Assembly: GCA_963812885.1 (NCBI GenBank)
Contig: CAWEWZ010000008.1
Span: forward strand, 186,001-250,000
From: Bog-756 sp963812885
GTDB taxonomy: Bacteria > Actinomycetota > Acidimicrobiia > Acidimicrobiales > RAAP-2
DNA length: 64,000 bases
Reading direction: 5' to 3'
In this document: piece by piece, positions 37,572 through 46,038 of the stretch
Position numbering within the stretch: the first letter of the stretch is position 1
Layout of the letters: each line of letters opens with the position of its first letter
Notes under the pieces: model-generated
Seen by the model: the letters and a program-made list of their open reading frames with translations, nothing else
Told to the model about the DNA's origin: nothing
The model's database searches: none
Translations under genes and position numbers: made by a program

Positions 37572-38815
37572 GACCCCTCCTTCTCCTGCGTCTCGCTCTG
37601 CTGCGTCGATCCGTCGCCCGCTCCCGGGCCGCTCGGCCCACCCCCGGCGGCCCCGGGCCGGTCGACCGGGTCCGGAGGGGCGGGCACGGCAAGACCCAGA
37701 GCCTCGGCGGTCGGCCCGTGGACCACGGCGCCGTCCCGCACCACGCAGGTGCCGACCACGATCTCGTCCTCGAAGTCCGGGGCCAGTTGACCCTCCTTGA
37801 CCAGCAGCCCGAGGAAGTTGGCGATGTTCCGGGCGTAGAGGAAACTGGCATGAGTGGGCATCGACGCCGGCGGGTTCGACATCCCGACCACGGTGACCCC
37901 CCGATGGTGGACGTCCTCCCCGGCCACGGACAGCTCGCAGTTCCCTCCCGAATCCGCAGCCATGTCGACGATCACCGATCCCTCGGACATCCCCTCCACC
38001 ATCGCCGTGGTCACCAGGACCGGTGCCTTCCGACCGGGGATCTGCGCCGTGGTGATGACCACATCCGAAGCGGCCACCTCGGCGGCCAGGAGCTCCTGTT
38101 GCTTGGCCAGGTACTCCGCCGACTGCTCTTTGGCGTATCCACCGGCGCCGTCCTGGGTTTCGAGGGCGAGCTCGACGAACCGTGCCCCCAGGCTCTGCAC
38201 CTCCTCTTTGGCCGCCGCCCGCACGTCGTAGGCGCGCACCACCGCTCCCAGGCGCCTGGCCGTGGCGATGGCCTGCAGTCCGGCAACGCCGGCTCCCATG
38301 ACCAGGACCTTGGCCGGTGGGACCGTGCCTGCCGCGGTCATGAACATCGGGAAGAACTTGGCCAGGTGCTCGGCTGCCGACAGGCCGGCCCGGTATCCTC
38401 CCACCGTGGCCTGCGAGGAGAGCGCGTCCATCGATTGCGCCCGGCTGATTCGGGGGAGCAGATCGAGGCTGTAGACGGTCGCCCCCTTGGCCGCCAACGC
38501 CTGGACGATGTCGGCGGCCGCCACCGGCTGTAAGAAGCTGATGACCGAGACGCCGGCCGGGAGGGCGGCGACCTCCTCGAGCGATGGCGGTTGTACCCGG
38601 GCCACGATCGACGCGCCGCTGAGGGTGGCCGCCGGGTCGGGTTCGACCGTCGCGCCAGCCTCCCGGAACTCGTCGTCGGAGAAGCGGGACGCCGTTCCCG
38701 CTCCGGCCTCGACGGCCACCTCGACCCCGGATCCGACCAGCTTGGCGGCCACTTCGGGGACGATGGCGACACGATCTTCACCGGGCCGCGACTCTTTGAT
38801 GACAGCGAGTTTCAC
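37568..38815 (-). CDS. pntAA: NAD(P) transhydrogenase subunit alpha, NAD-binding part
   Basis: 415 aa from GTG 38815 (VKLAVIKESRPGEDRVAIVP); the frame upstream of it is not family sequence. Alanine-dehydrogenase-like fold: VEAGAGTASRFSDDEFREAG, then the NAD site VLVMGAGVAGLQAIATARRLGA, and TTAQIPGRKAPVLVT. A -10-like TATACC lies 7 nt before the GTG, so the mRNA is probably leaderless. A Pro/Gly/Asp-rich tail (residues ~375-415) extends beyond the family's normal end. Heads the pntAA-AB-B operon. Confidence 0.93.
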   Translation of the reverse strand: MKLAVIKESRPGEDRVAIVPEVAAKLVGSGVEVAVEAGAGTASRFSDDEFREAGATVEPDPAATLSGASIVARVQPPSLEEVAALPAGVSVISFLQPVAAADIVQALAAKGATVYSLDLLPRISRAQSMDALSSQATVGGYRAGLSAAEHLAKFFPMFMTAAGTVPPAKVLVMGAGVAGLQAIATARRLGAVVRAYDVRAAAKEEVQSLGARFVELALETQDGAGGYAKEQSAEYLAKQQELLAAEVAASDVVITTAQIPGRKAPVLVTTAMVEGMSEGSVIVDMAADSGGNCELSVAGEDVHHRGVTVVGMSNPPASMPTHASFLYARNIANFLGLLVKEGQLAPDFEDEIVVGTCVVRDGAVVHGPTAEALGLAVPAPPDPVDRPGAAGGGPSGPGAGDGSTQQSETQEKEGS

Positions 38816-39014
38816 GGCCAGAGGTATACAGGCAAATGAGGTGGGCGACCACCTCCCAGTCGATCTCCCCGTCGCTCTCCCCACCGATGGCCGGGCGAGA
38901 CGAACACATCTTCCCTGCTCGTCAAGTGCTTTTGGCCCGATCACCCTGGGCCCGGGGTGGATCTCCCAAGCTCAGATCGGTGGCGGTCGCCGGCCGGGCG
39001 CCGGAGCCAAGGGC

Positions 39015-40142
39015 TCAGGCGGCGTCGTCGGAAGACGCCGACCCCTGCTCGTCCCGGTCGAACAACTCGTCCCGGTCGAGCGGGGCGATGGCTTCCATCC
39101 CTTCGACCGAGGTCTCGACGGCCTCGGCGTCCTCGGCGTCGGGGGCCAGCCCCTCGTCGGGGCGGAGGGATTCGTCGGCGGGCCCGCCAGCTGCCGTGTC
39201 GATCGCTTCGGATTCGTCCACCGGGTCCGCCGACACTTCTGCTTCCTGCACCTCGGGGGTGCCGGTGCCGTCCGGTTCGGTCCCCGGGCTGTCGTGGGTG
39301 ACCAGGTCGCCATCGAGGGAGATCAGGCCTTGGCCGTCGTGGACGATCAGTGACCGGGTGGCGGTGCGCGAGAACTGGGGCACATCGGCCCCACCGGCGA
39401 ACGCCAACGCGTCCTCGCTCGACATCGGCCGGGAAAAGAAGAACCCCTGGGCGGCATCGGCACCGAACGACCGGACGATCTCCACCTGGGTGGCCGTCTC
39501 CACCCACTCGACGATGGTGGACATCCCGAGCGAGTGGGCCATGTGGATCACCGTCTCCACCACCAGCCGGTTGATGCCTTGGGTCGATTCGAGACCGGCG
39601 ATGAACGAGCCGTCGATCTTCACCGTGCTCACCGAGTTGCGTTTGAACGGTTCGAACGACGACCAGTTGGTGCCCACGTCGTCCACCGACAACTGGACGC
39701 CCAACTCCGAGATGTATTTCAGGTCGGCCGAGGCGGACGAGTCCACGATGGCGTCCTCGGTCACCTCGAGGGTCAGCTGCCCGCTCCTGAGCCCGGTCTC
39801 CTCCAAGGCGGCGGCCACCGCCTTGGACACCTCGCCCCGTCGCAGCTGATGGATCGTGCAGTTGACACCCAGTTGGATGCTCGGGGACCAGTGGCAGGCC
39901 CTTTCACAGGCCTCCATCAGGATCCACCGGGTCAGGGGTCCGATATCCCCACTGACTTCGGCGTGGGGGATCAGGCGGCTCGGCGAGATCAGTCCGTGGG
40001 TCGGATGCTCCCAGCGCACCAGGGCCTCCATCCCGAGCAGGCGTCCGGTGGACAGATCGACGACAGGCAGGTACTCGAGATAGGGCGCCCCGACCAGGGC
40101 GAATGTCGGCTCGGTGTCGGTCAGCACCGTCCCGCCGCCCAT
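39015..40142 (-). CDS. EAL-domain protein (c-di-GMP phosphodiesterase-like) with acidic tail
   Basis: About 375 aa from ATG 40142; ATG 40229 and GTG 40127 are alternatives with no better SD. EAL domain at ~20-260: GMEALVRWEHP, GVNCTIHQL (Asn), LEVTEDAIV (Glu), VDDVGTNWSSF (Asp-Asp), VKIDGSFI (Lys), VEWVET (Glu) and AAQGFFFSRP (Gln). All metal and general-base residues are kept, but the loop-6 core DDFGTG reads DDVGTN and AEGVET reads VEWVET, so activity may be altered. Residues ~285-375 are an acidic low-complexity tail (Asp/Glu/Ala-rich). No GGDEF domain. It lies upstream of, and in the same direction as, the transhydrogenase. Confidence 0.82.
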   Translation of the reverse strand: MGGGTVLTDTEPTFALVGAPYLEYLPVVDLSTGRLLGMEALVRWEHPTHGLISPSRLIPHAEVSGDIGPLTRWILMEACERACHWSPSIQLGVNCTIHQLRRGEVSKAVAAALEETGLRSGQLTLEVTEDAIVDSSASADLKYISELGVQLSVDDVGTNWSSFEPFKRNSVSTVKIDGSFIAGLESTQGINRLVVETVIHMAHSLGMSTIVEWVETATQVEIVRSFGADAAQGFFFSRPMSSEDALAFAGGADVPQFSRTATRSLIVHDGQGLISLDGDLVTHDSPGTEPDGTGTPEVQEAEVSADPVDESEAIDTAAGGPADESLRPDEGLAPDAEDAEAVETSVEGMEAIAPLDRDELFDRDEQGSASSDDAA

Positions 40143-40343
40143 TCGTCCGTCGAAGCACTGCCATCGGCTGGCAGACCTCTCGAAGATTCTGGAGTCACCC
40201 TGGATGCATCGACCGCCTTCTGCCTGCACTTGAGCGTTTGATCGGGCCCTCCACCGCCGCCCGGCGGGGGGTCGCGGCCCGGGGGCGGATCGGGAGCCGG
40301 TCGGGCCCCGGTGGTGCCGGCTCCCGGTTGGTAGCTGCCCTTC

Positions 40344-41174
40344 CTACCTGGGATTCTGCTCGCCCGAATGCTCCACCGCGGCCAGAAACGCCGGTCGCTC
40401 CCCGCCACCGTGGGCGACGAGGTTGGCGCCGGTGACGTAGCCGGCCAGAGGGGAGGCCAGAAACAGGCACAGTCCGGCCACGTCCGCGGGGGTCCCGAAC
40501 CGGCCCATGGGCACCGTGGCCGCCACCGCGGCGATCCCCGCCGCACCCCCGTAGTGGTCGTCGGCCGCCTCGGTGGCCACCATCCCGGCACTCAGGCAGT
40601 TGACCCGCACCCTGGGAGCCCACTCGATGGCCAGGGACTGGGTCAGGCTGATCAGACCGGCCTTGGCCGCCCCGTAGGCCGCCGTCCCCGGCGACGGGCG
40701 GATCCCGCTGACCGAACCGATGTTCACGATCGATCCCCCGTCGTCCTGGCCCTGCATGACGGCATTGGCCGCCTGGGCGCAGTAGAGAGGAGCGAGCAGG
40801 TTGAGGGCCACGATCGACTCGGAGAAGCGGGCCGAGGCATCGGCGGCGGCCGCTTGGGGTGAGCCGCCGGCGTTGTTGACCAGGACGTCGAGCCTCCCCG
40901 AGCGGGCCACGGCGGCGTCGATCACCGAGGAGGCCTGTTCGGCCCGGCGGATGTCCGCCTTGACGAAGGCGGCACGGCGCAGGCTCCCGGTCGGATCGAC
41001 GGCCGCCGGGAGCTCCGACTCGGGCCTGTCGGTTCGCCCACACACCATCACGTCAGCCCCGGCCGACAGGAACCCCTCGGCGACCCCGCGTCCGATCCCC
41101 CTCGACCCTCCGGTCACGACCACCGACCGTCCGGTGAAGTCGAGCGTTCGAGATCCGATGTCGAACGTGGTCAC
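40344..41174 (-). CDS. SDR oxidoreductase of the steroid-type cluster
   Basis: 276 aa: VVVTGGSRGIGRGVAEGFL, LDVLVNNAGGSPQ, Ser in NIGSVSGI, YGAAKAG with Tyr/Lys, and GYVTGANLVAHGGG. It is divergent from echA20, as the SDR gene Rv3548c/Rv3549c lies beside echA20 in Mycobacterium; it may be the counterpart, but orthology needs a tree. Likely oxidises a hydroxyl on a ring-degradation intermediate. Confidence 0.82.
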   Translation of the reverse strand: MTTFDIGSRTLDFTGRSVVVTGGSRGIGRGVAEGFLSAGADVMVCGRTDRPESELPAAVDPTGSLRRAAFVKADIRRAEQASSVIDAAVARSGRLDVLVNNAGGSPQAAAADASARFSESIVALNLLAPLYCAQAANAVMQGQDDGGSIVNIGSVSGIRPSPGTAAYGAAKAGLISLTQSLAIEWAPRVRVNCLSAGMVATEAADDHYGGAAGIAAVAATVPMGRFGTPADVAGLCLFLASPLAGYVTGANLVAHGGGERPAFLAAVEHSGEQNPR

Positions 41175-41205
41175 AGCTGCCTCCCGGTCTCCGACTGGTA
41201 CTGTC

Positions 41206-41220
41206 CTGACGCTGTATCAG
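41206..41220. promoter_or_regulatory. Imperfect palindrome in the SDR/echA20 divergent promoter
   Basis: CTGACGCTGTATCAG: outer arms CTGA/TCAG are exact, inner positions partly so. It has the same length and half-site (CTGACG) as the perfect palindrome before the amidohydrolase at 62151. Candidate operator for a TetR-type regulator, located between the divergent genes. Confidence 0.35.
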
Positions 41221-41318
41221 ATCATGCCGAGTGCGTGCCCGCGCCCCCGCCCCCGCCCGCTGAGTCCAGCGACCGGCGGACGGGTGTCCGGGTACCCCAA
41301 CATCGCCCGGAGCCGGCC

Positions 41319-42078
41319 ATGCCCATCACGTCCCATCAGAAGCTCCCCGGGATCGCCGAGGTGGTCATCGACCATCCGCCGGTGAATGCGCTGGACGTGG
41401 CTGGCTGGTTCCAACTGGCTGATGCGGTGACCGCGGCCGGGCAGGTGGCCGACAACCGGGTCGTCATCGTCAGGGCCGAGGGACGGGGGTTCTGCGCCGG
41501 GGTGGACATCAAAGAGATCCAGAACCTCGGTGACGAGGCGTTGATCGGTGCCAACCGGGGCTGCTTCGCCGCCTTCGCCGCCGTGTACGAGTGCGAGGTG
41601 CCGGTGATCGCCGCCGTTCACGGGTTCTGTCTCGGCGGCGGGATCGGCATCGCCGGCAACGCCGACATCGTGGTGGCATCCGAAGACGCCACCTTCGGTC
41701 TCCCCGAGGTGGACCGCGGCGCTCTCGGTGCCGCCACCCACCTGTCGCGCCTGGTCCCCCAGCACCGGATGCGATCGATGGTGTACACCGCCAAGCCGGC
41801 GTCGGCCTCCGAGTTGCACGGTTACGGATCCGTGCTCCGGGTGGTCCCCCGCGACGAGCTGGTGGATGCGGCCTACGAGGTGGCGGCCGACATCGCCACC
41901 AAGAGCCCCACCATCCTCCGCCGGGCCAAGGAATCCCTCAACGGGATCGACCCGGTGGACGTCAAGGCGGAGCTACCGGTTCGAACAGGGCTTCACCTAC
42001 GAGCTCCACGTGGCCGGCGTGGCCGACGAACAACGGGCTGCGTTCGTCGAGAAGCGCGGCGCAGACACCTCGCGATGA
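41319..42078 (+). CDS. echA20: Enoyl-CoA hydratase family ring hydrolase EchA20 (frameshifted)
   Basis: About 252 aa joined, from ATG 41319 (PITSHQKLPGIAEVVIDHPP). Crotonase fold with IVRAEGRGFCAGVDIKEIQ, ANRGCFAAFAAVYECEVPVI and HGFCLGGGIGIAGNAD; LPEVDRGALGAATHLSRLVP follows. These long strings agree with mycobacterial EchA20 as I remember it, the hydrolase that opens the last steroid (D) ring of HIEC-CoA-derived intermediates. An extra G near 41965 shifts the frame; the other frame gives SYRFEQGFTYELHVAGVADE to TGA 42078. ATGA overlap with ipdA. Confidence 0.88.
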
Positions 42079-42933
42079 CCGACAAGCGAATGTCCCTCGA
42101 CGATCTGGTCGGCGAGTTGAGGAGCGGGATGACCATCGGCATCGGCGGATGGGGATCGCGACGCAAGCCCATGGCCGCCGTGCGCGCCATCCTGCGGTCG
42201 GATCTGACCGACCTCACCGTCGTCTCCTACGGCGGCCCCGACGTCGGTCTGCTGTGCGCAGCCGGCAAGGTGGCGAAGGTGGTGTTCGGATTCGTCACCC
42301 TCGACTCCATTCCCACCGACCCCCACTTCAAGGCGGCCCGCCAGAGTGGCGCCATCGAGTCCGAGGAGATCGACGAGGGCATGTTCTACCTGGGGCTGCT
42401 GGCCGCAGCCCAGCGACTGCCCTTCCTGCCCACCCGGGCCGGATTGGGCTCCGACGTGCTCCGTGTCAACCCGACCCTGCGCACGGTCCGCTCGCCGTAC
42501 GACGACGGCGAGGAGCTGGTGGCCGTGCCCGCGCTCGGGCTGGACGCGGCCGTGGTCCATGTGAACCGGGCCGACGCCAACGGGTCGGGGCAGATCCTCG
42601 GTCCCGACCCCTTCTTCGACGAAGTCTTCCTGGGGGCGGCCGAACGGCGGTTCGTGACCACCGAGCGCCTCGTCGCCACCGAGCAGTTCGCCTCGGAGGG
42701 ACCGCTCCAGACCATGTGCATCAGCCGGCTGTTGACCGACGGCGTGGTGGAGACCCCGGGTGGGGCGCATTTCACGGCCTGTGTTCCCGACTACCCGCGG
42801 GATGAGGAGTTCCAGAGGAGCTACGTGGCGGCGGCGGCCGAGGCCGACCTGTGGGCGGCCTTCGCCGAGCGCTACCTGGCCGTGACCGAGGCCGATTATC
42901 AGGCCGCCACACGACGCCGGGGATGCCAAGTGA
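42075..42933 (+). CDS. ipdA: IpdA, alpha subunit of the COCHEA-CoA ring hydrolase (frameshifted at 3' end)
   Basis: About 286 aa. CoA-transferase-family alpha chain: MTIGIGGWGSRRKPMAAVRAIL, LTVVSYGGPDVGLLCAAGKV, RADANGSGQ, and VVETPGGAHFTACVPDYPRDEEFQ, all closely matching mycobacterial IpdA. IpdAB lacks the CoA-transferase catalytic Glu and hydrolyses the C-C bond of the last steroid ring. The long ORF runs on into ipdB, but near 42909 a one-base shift gives the natural end HDAGDAK at TGA 42931-42933, and GTG 42930 overlaps that stop. The fused reading is therefore best explained by an indel. Confidence 0.88.
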
Positions 42934-43718
42934 GCGCGATGTCCGGCATCGTTGGCGACTCCGGCGTCACCCGGGCCGAGTACTGCGTCATCGCCTGTGC
43001 CGAGGTGTTCCGGGGCGACGGCGAGGTCATGGCCAGTGCCTTTGGGACCGCACCGGCCATCGGCGCACGGCTGGCCCGGCTCACCTTCGCCCCCGACCTC
43101 GTACTCACCGACGGAGACGCCGCCCTCGTGCTGGGGGCGCCCCCGATGGGCGCCTCGCCTTCGACCTTGGTCCTCGAGTCGCACATGCCCTACCGCCGAG
43201 TGTTCGACGTGGTGTGGTCAGGGCGGCGCAACCTGATCATGATGGCCTCGCAGATCGACCGGTCGGGCAACCAGAACATCAGCGCCATCGGGGACTGGGC
43301 CCGGCCCAAGGCCCAGCTGGTGGGCGTCCGGGGGGCGCCCGGCAATACGGTCAACCACTCGACCAGCTACTGGGTGCCCAACCATTCGAGGCGGTCGTTC
43401 GTCGAGCAGGTGGACGTGGTCTCCGGGGTGGGGTACGAGCGGGCCGCAGCCGCGGGTCCTTCGGCCAGCCGCTTCCACGAGATCCGTCACGTGGTGTCCA
43501 ACCTCGGCGTGTTCGACTTCGAAACCCCCGACAGGATCATGCGTCTCCGATCGGTGCACCCCGGCGTGACCGTCGAGGAGGTCATGGAGGCCACCGGGTT
43601 CGACCTGGTCGTGCCGTCCGATGTCGCCGACACCCGCATGCCCACCCCCGAGGAGCTCCAGTTGATCCGCGACGTACTCGACCCGAAGGACCTGCGTGAG
43701 CGCGAGGTCCGCCCGTGA
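42930..43718 (+). CDS. ipdB: IpdB, beta subunit of the COCHEA-CoA ring hydrolase
   Basis: 262 aa from GTG 42930 (GTGA overlap with ipdA). SGIVGDSGVTRAEYCVIACA, EVMASAFGTAPAIGARLARL, DLVLTDGDAALV, RVFDVVWSGRRNLIMMASQID and RHVVSNLGVFDF follow mycobacterial IpdB closely. It pairs with IpdA as an alpha2beta2 hydrolase in cholesterol C/D-ring breakdown. The final 23 nt overlap the start of ipdC. Confidence 0.92.
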   Translation: MSAMSGIVGDSGVTRAEYCVIACAEVFRGDGEVMASAFGTAPAIGARLARLTFAPDLVLTDGDAALVLGAPPMGASPSTLVLESHMPYRRVFDVVWSGRRNLIMMASQIDRSGNQNISAIGDWARPKAQLVGVRGAPGNTVNHSTSYWVPNHSRRSFVEQVDVVSGVGYERAAAAGPSASRFHEIRHVVSNLGVFDFETPDRIMRLRSVHPGVTVEEVMEATGFDLVVPSDVADTRMPTPEELQLIRDVLDPKDLREREVRP

Positions 43719-44844
43719 CCGATCAGGGCCCGCGGCGACCCGGCGCCCGGATCCCCGTCCCCCGGTTCCCGACCATCCCGCCCTCCACACTCGATTCTGT
43801 CGCCTGGTGGGCGTCCGCTACCCCATCGTCCAGACCGGGATGGGCTGGGTGGCCGGGCCCCGTCTGGTCGCCGCCACCGCCGAGGCCGGCGGACTCGGGA
43901 TCCTGGCCTCGGCCACGATGACCTATCCCGAGCTGGTCGCCGCCATCGACGAGGTCCGCTCGCGCACCGACCGCCCGTTCGGTGTCAACATGCGAACCGA
44001 CGTGGCCGATGTCGGCCGGCGGGTGGCGCTGATGATCGACAACGGGGTGAAGGTGGCCAGCTTCGCCCAGGCCCCACAGCCCGAATTGGTGGCCCGGTGC
44101 CGCGACGCCGGGCTGGTGGTCATGCCCACCATCGGGGCCCGCCGCCACGCCGAGAAGGTGGCGGGATGGGGGGTGGACGCGGTCATTGCCCAAGGCGGTG
44201 AGGGTGGCGGCCACACCGGCTCGGTACCCACCTCCCTGCTGACGCCGGCGGTGGTGGACGCGGTGGGCGACAAGGTGGCGGTGATCGCCGCCGGTGGCTT
44301 CTTCGACGGTCGGGGTCTGGTGGCCGCGCTGGCCTACGGCGCCGACGGGATCGCCATGGGTACCCGATTCCTCCTGACCCAGGAGAGCCGTGTTCCTGAG
44401 GAGGTCAAGAAGATCTATCTGGGCACGCCGGTGACCGGCACGGTGGTGTCCACGGCGGTGGACGGCGCACCACAGCGGGTCATCCGCACCGATCTGGTCG
44501 ACCACCTCGAGAAATCCGGTTGGCTGCGAAATCTGCCGCGGGCCCTGGCCAACGCCCACTCGTTTCGGCGGGAGACCGACACGTCGTTGCTCGCCCTGGC
44601 CAAGGAGGGACGGGCGCTCAAACACGGCAACGAGCTCACCTGGCCCCAGGTGGTGATGGCGGCCAACGCCCCCATGATGACCAAAGCCGCGCTGGTCGAC
44701 GGCCGCACCGATGTCGGGGTCCTCCCCACCGGCCAGGTGGTCGGGGAGATCGACGAGCTGCCCACGGTGGCCGATCTGATCGGCCGCATCGTGGCCGAAG
44801 CGTCCATGGTGCTCGAGCGGCTCACCGCCGTCCCTGATCCGTGA
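43696..44844 (+). CDS. ipdC: IpdC-like NPD-family flavin enzyme
   Basis: 382 aa from GTG 43696, which has GAAGGA 5 nt upstream and overlaps ipdB by 23 nt; GTG 43715 would need a frameshift. FMN TIM barrel: VGVRYPIVQTGMGWVAGPRL, RPFGVNMRTD, VDAVIAQGGEGGGHTGSVPT, VIAAGGFFDGRGLVAALAYG and ADGIAMGTRFLLTQES. IpdC (Rv3553) is the member of this family encoded next to ipdAB and is needed for HIP (steroid C/D-ring) catabolism, where it introduces a double bond. Paralogous to 15934-16932. Confidence 0.85.
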   Translation: MSARSARDRSGPAATRRPDPRPPVPDHPALHTRFCRLVGVRYPIVQTGMGWVAGPRLVAATAEAGGLGILASATMTYPELVAAIDEVRSRTDRPFGVNMRTDVADVGRRVALMIDNGVKVASFAQAPQPELVARCRDAGLVVMPTIGARRHAEKVAGWGVDAVIAQGGEGGGHTGSVPTSLLTPAVVDAVGDKVAVIAAGGFFDGRGLVAALAYGADGIAMGTRFLLTQESRVPEEVKKIYLGTPVTGTVVSTAVDGAPQRVIRTDLVDHLEKSGWLRNLPRALANAHSFRRETDTSLLALAKEGRALKHGNELTWPQVVMAANAPMMTKAALVDGRTDVGVLPTGQVVGEIDELPTVADLIGRIVAEASMVLERLTAVPDP

Positions 44845-44908
44845 AAGGCGACAGATAGCATGACCGTCCACGGGCGAGGGTGATCGACCGATTCGAGAGG
44901 TGGGCGGA

Positions 44909-45742
44909 ATGAAATCAGTACTCGTGACCGGTGCATCATCCGGGATCGGGCGGGCCTGCGCGCTCCGGCTTTCCGGTGGGGGCCACCGTGTTTTCGCCGG
45001 TGTTCGCAAGGACGACGACGGGAAGCGGTTGGCGGACGCCGACGACGGGATCGTGCCGGTCCTCCTCGATGTCACCGATCCGGACCAGATCGAGGCCGTC
45101 GCCAGCCAGATCGCGGAACAGAGGGGCGGACTGCACGGCGTCGTGAACAACGCCGGCGTCGCCCGTGGCGGACCGATCGAATACATCCCCACCGACGTGT
45201 GGAGGGATCAATTCGAGGTCAACGTCCTCGGTCAGATCGCAGTGACCAGGGCGATGTTGGCGATGATCCGTGAGACCGGCGGTCGCATCGTGTTCATCGG
45301 ATCCATCGGCGGCAAGGTCGCCACCATGATGATGGGTCCCTACAACGCCTCCAAGTTCGCCATCGAGGCCGTCGGCGAGTCACTCCGTCAGGAACTCCAC
45401 ATGTGGGGGATCGGCGTATCGGTGGTGGAGCCCGGCGCTATCAAGACGGAGATTTGGGCCAAAGGTCGGGAATCGGCCGACCACCTCGAACAGGAACTTA
45501 CGCCGGAAGCGATTTCTCGGTACGCGCCTCATATCGCCGCCATCCGAAAGGGCATCGAGATGCAGGACAAACACGGCATCGACGCTGACCGCGTGGCGGC
45601 CGCCGTCGAGCACGCCCTTTTCTCGTCCCGACCGAAGACCCGATATCTGGTCGGAAGGGACGCCCGCATCCAGAGCGCCCTGGTTCGCCTGCTGCCCGAC
45701 AACGCCCGTGAAGCGATCGTCCGGAAGTTCGCCGGTCCCTGA
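44909..45742 (+). CDS. SDR oxidoreductase
   Basis: 277 aa from ATG 44909 (GAGAGGTGGGCGGA upstream). SVLVTGASSGIGRACALRL, LHGVVNNAGVARGGP, Ser in FIGSIGGKV, YNASKFAIEAVGESLR with Tyr-x-x-x-Lys, and VSVVEPGAIKTEI. The extended C-terminal helices (TRYLVGRDARIQSALVRLLP) are as in retinol/17-beta-HSD-like SDRs. Follows ipdC by about 65 bp with its own SD; may act on a steroid hydroxyl or ketone. Confidence 0.84.
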   Translation: MKSVLVTGASSGIGRACALRLSGGGHRVFAGVRKDDDGKRLADADDGIVPVLLDVTDPDQIEAVASQIAEQRGGLHGVVNNAGVARGGPIEYIPTDVWRDQFEVNVLGQIAVTRAMLAMIRETGGRIVFIGSIGGKVATMMMGPYNASKFAIEAVGESLRQELHMWGIGVSVVEPGAIKTEIWAKGRESADHLEQELTPEAISRYAPHIAAIRKGIEMQDKHGIDADRVAAAVEHALFSSRPKTRYLVGRDARIQSALVRLLPDNAREAIVRKFAGP

Positions 45743-46038
45743 TCCACGCCTGGATCCACCGATCCGCCTCCCGGAACCTCAAATCGTCAAAGTTCCCGCC
45801 GAAGATACGGACTCCGGTCTCAGCACGGTCAATAGGCCATCGCCGGAGCCGATAAATTGCCCATTGTGCGCGAAATGGCAGTAGGTCATAATCTGGCGTG
45901 GCCCTTTTCGCCATTGCCGTGTCAGCTAATTGGCGCAGGAACCCTGCTATTTTCACAGCCTCAACATCCCGCCCAGGTTCAATGAGTCGCCCAAGTCGGG
46001 CTCGTTGATCTCTTGAATACTTGCCTCGAGGAGTTCTG
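45743..46038. promoter_or_regulatory. AT-richer promoter region before the ketoacyl-synthase gene
   Basis: About 295 bp with lower GC than its surroundings. TCAA (45829-45832), a 15-nt gap and a perfect GCCGATAA (45848-45855) resemble a sigma-28/WhiG promoter reading rightward. A minus-strand ORF crosses the region but has no family and is not called. Confidence 0.35.

Noticed and set aside
41235..43718. Natural three-domain EchA20-IpdA-IpdB fusion
   Set aside because: Internal ATGA and GTGA overlaps and the correct ends of each protein exist one frame away; the fusion is better explained by two indels.
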